Shown here in pieces: positions 5,374 to 5,667 of a stretch of DNA of 5,667 nt. Origin of the DNA: an uncultured Anaerobutyricum sp. GTDB lineage: Bacteria; Bacillota; Clostridia; Lachnospirales; Lachnospiraceae. A program made the position numbers and the translations under genes. The notes beneath the pieces are model-generated. The model did no database searches. It saw nothing but the letters and a program-made list of their open reading frames with translations, and had not been told where the DNA came from. Positions within the stretch are counted from its first letter, which is position 1; every line of letters begins with the position of its first letter. The stretch lies in NCBI GenBank assembly GCA_934317185.1, contig CAKREJ010000105.1, forward strand, positions 1-5,667, read 5' to 3'.

Positions 5374-5667
5374 TTATCTTACTTTATTTTCACTCAATTT
5401 TTTGTAGATTTCTTTTTCTACTTCTGACAACGAAATATTTTTTCCCTTCGCAATTCTTGCCATATCCTCATATTCCGGTTTTTCCTTTACAATACCGTAT
5501 CCTGAAGCAATTTTTACATGAACGGTTCCATAAATTGTTTCTACTTCTTTGAGTTCTCTTTTTAAACCATAACGTTTACAGCTATATTCACGAACTCCCA
5601 GTGTCGTTGTATGTTTTAAAATAAGCGTAAGAAACTTCTCTCGGTCCTCTTTGGCACACATACAGGT
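5374..5667 (-). CDS. larC: LarC, nickel-pincer cofactor biosynthesis protein (C-terminal part)
   Basis: The frame is open from the right edge of the window to a TAA at 5374-5376, so only the last 97 or so residues are visible and the true start lies outside. It resembles the C-terminal domain (LarC2) of LarC, the CTP-dependent enzyme that inserts nickel into the pincer nucleotide cofactor of lactate racemase LarA and related racemases. Recognisable blocks, counted from the Met at 5661, are LILKHTTTLGVREYSCKRY (13-31), EVETIYGTVHVKIASGYG (38-55) and KPEYEDMARIAKG (60-72), as in the LarC family as I recall it. The Met at 5661 is internal, because the frame continues upstream of it (Thr-Cys) and the family is about 400 residues. 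Some lactobacilli split larC into two frames joined by frameshifting; that cannot be judged here. Confidence 0.85.
   Translation of the reverse strand, partial: TCMCAKEDREKFLTLILKHTTTLGVREYSCKRYGLKRELKEVETIYGTVHVKIASGYGIVKEKPEYEDMARIAKGKNISLSEVEKEIYKKLSENKVR

Overview
The window looks like chromosomal DNA from an anaerobic, low-GC Firmicute, most likely a clostridium of the Lachnospiraceae type. This is inferred from the AT-rich composition, strong AGGAGG-type ribosome binding sites, a radical-SAM ThiH (oxygen-sensitive, tyrosine-dependent) in place of the oxidase ThiO, a DUF362/ferredoxin protein and LarC. Every real gene reads on the minus strand, so the natural reading order runs from the right end to the left end.

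Reading order: (1) the 3' end of larC (nickel-pincer cofactor synthesis), cut by the right edge; (2) a gene for a DUF362 protein with two [4Fe-4S] ferredoxin motifs, function unknown; (3) a promoter, a TPP riboswitch aptamer and an intrinsic terminator; (4) a thiazole-branch thiamine operon thiS-thiG-thiH-tenI; (5) a 257-bp AT-rich spacer with a good sigma-A type promoter; (6) the 5' part of an NCS2 xanthine/uracil permease gene, cut by the left edge.

The thi genes form one pathway. ThiH cleaves tyrosine to dehydroglycine. ThiS carries the sulfur. ThiG condenses both with deoxyxylulose phosphate to make the thiazole. The last gene occupies the place where thiE is often annotated, but its active-site residues match TenI, the thiazole tautomerase that aromatises the ThiG product. 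TPP closes the loop by favouring the terminator just ahead of thiS. No thiF, thiC, thiD or true thiE is present, so the pyrimidine branch, ThiS activation and final coupling must be encoded elsewhere or done differently.

No wholly new system is evident. The points most worth a second look are the TenI-type signature of the last thi gene, the ThiS tail ending Gly-Gly-Gly-Cys with no thiF nearby, and the riboswitch layout, in which the aptamer's GGGAAG is repeated in the terminator stem and P1 looks unusual.
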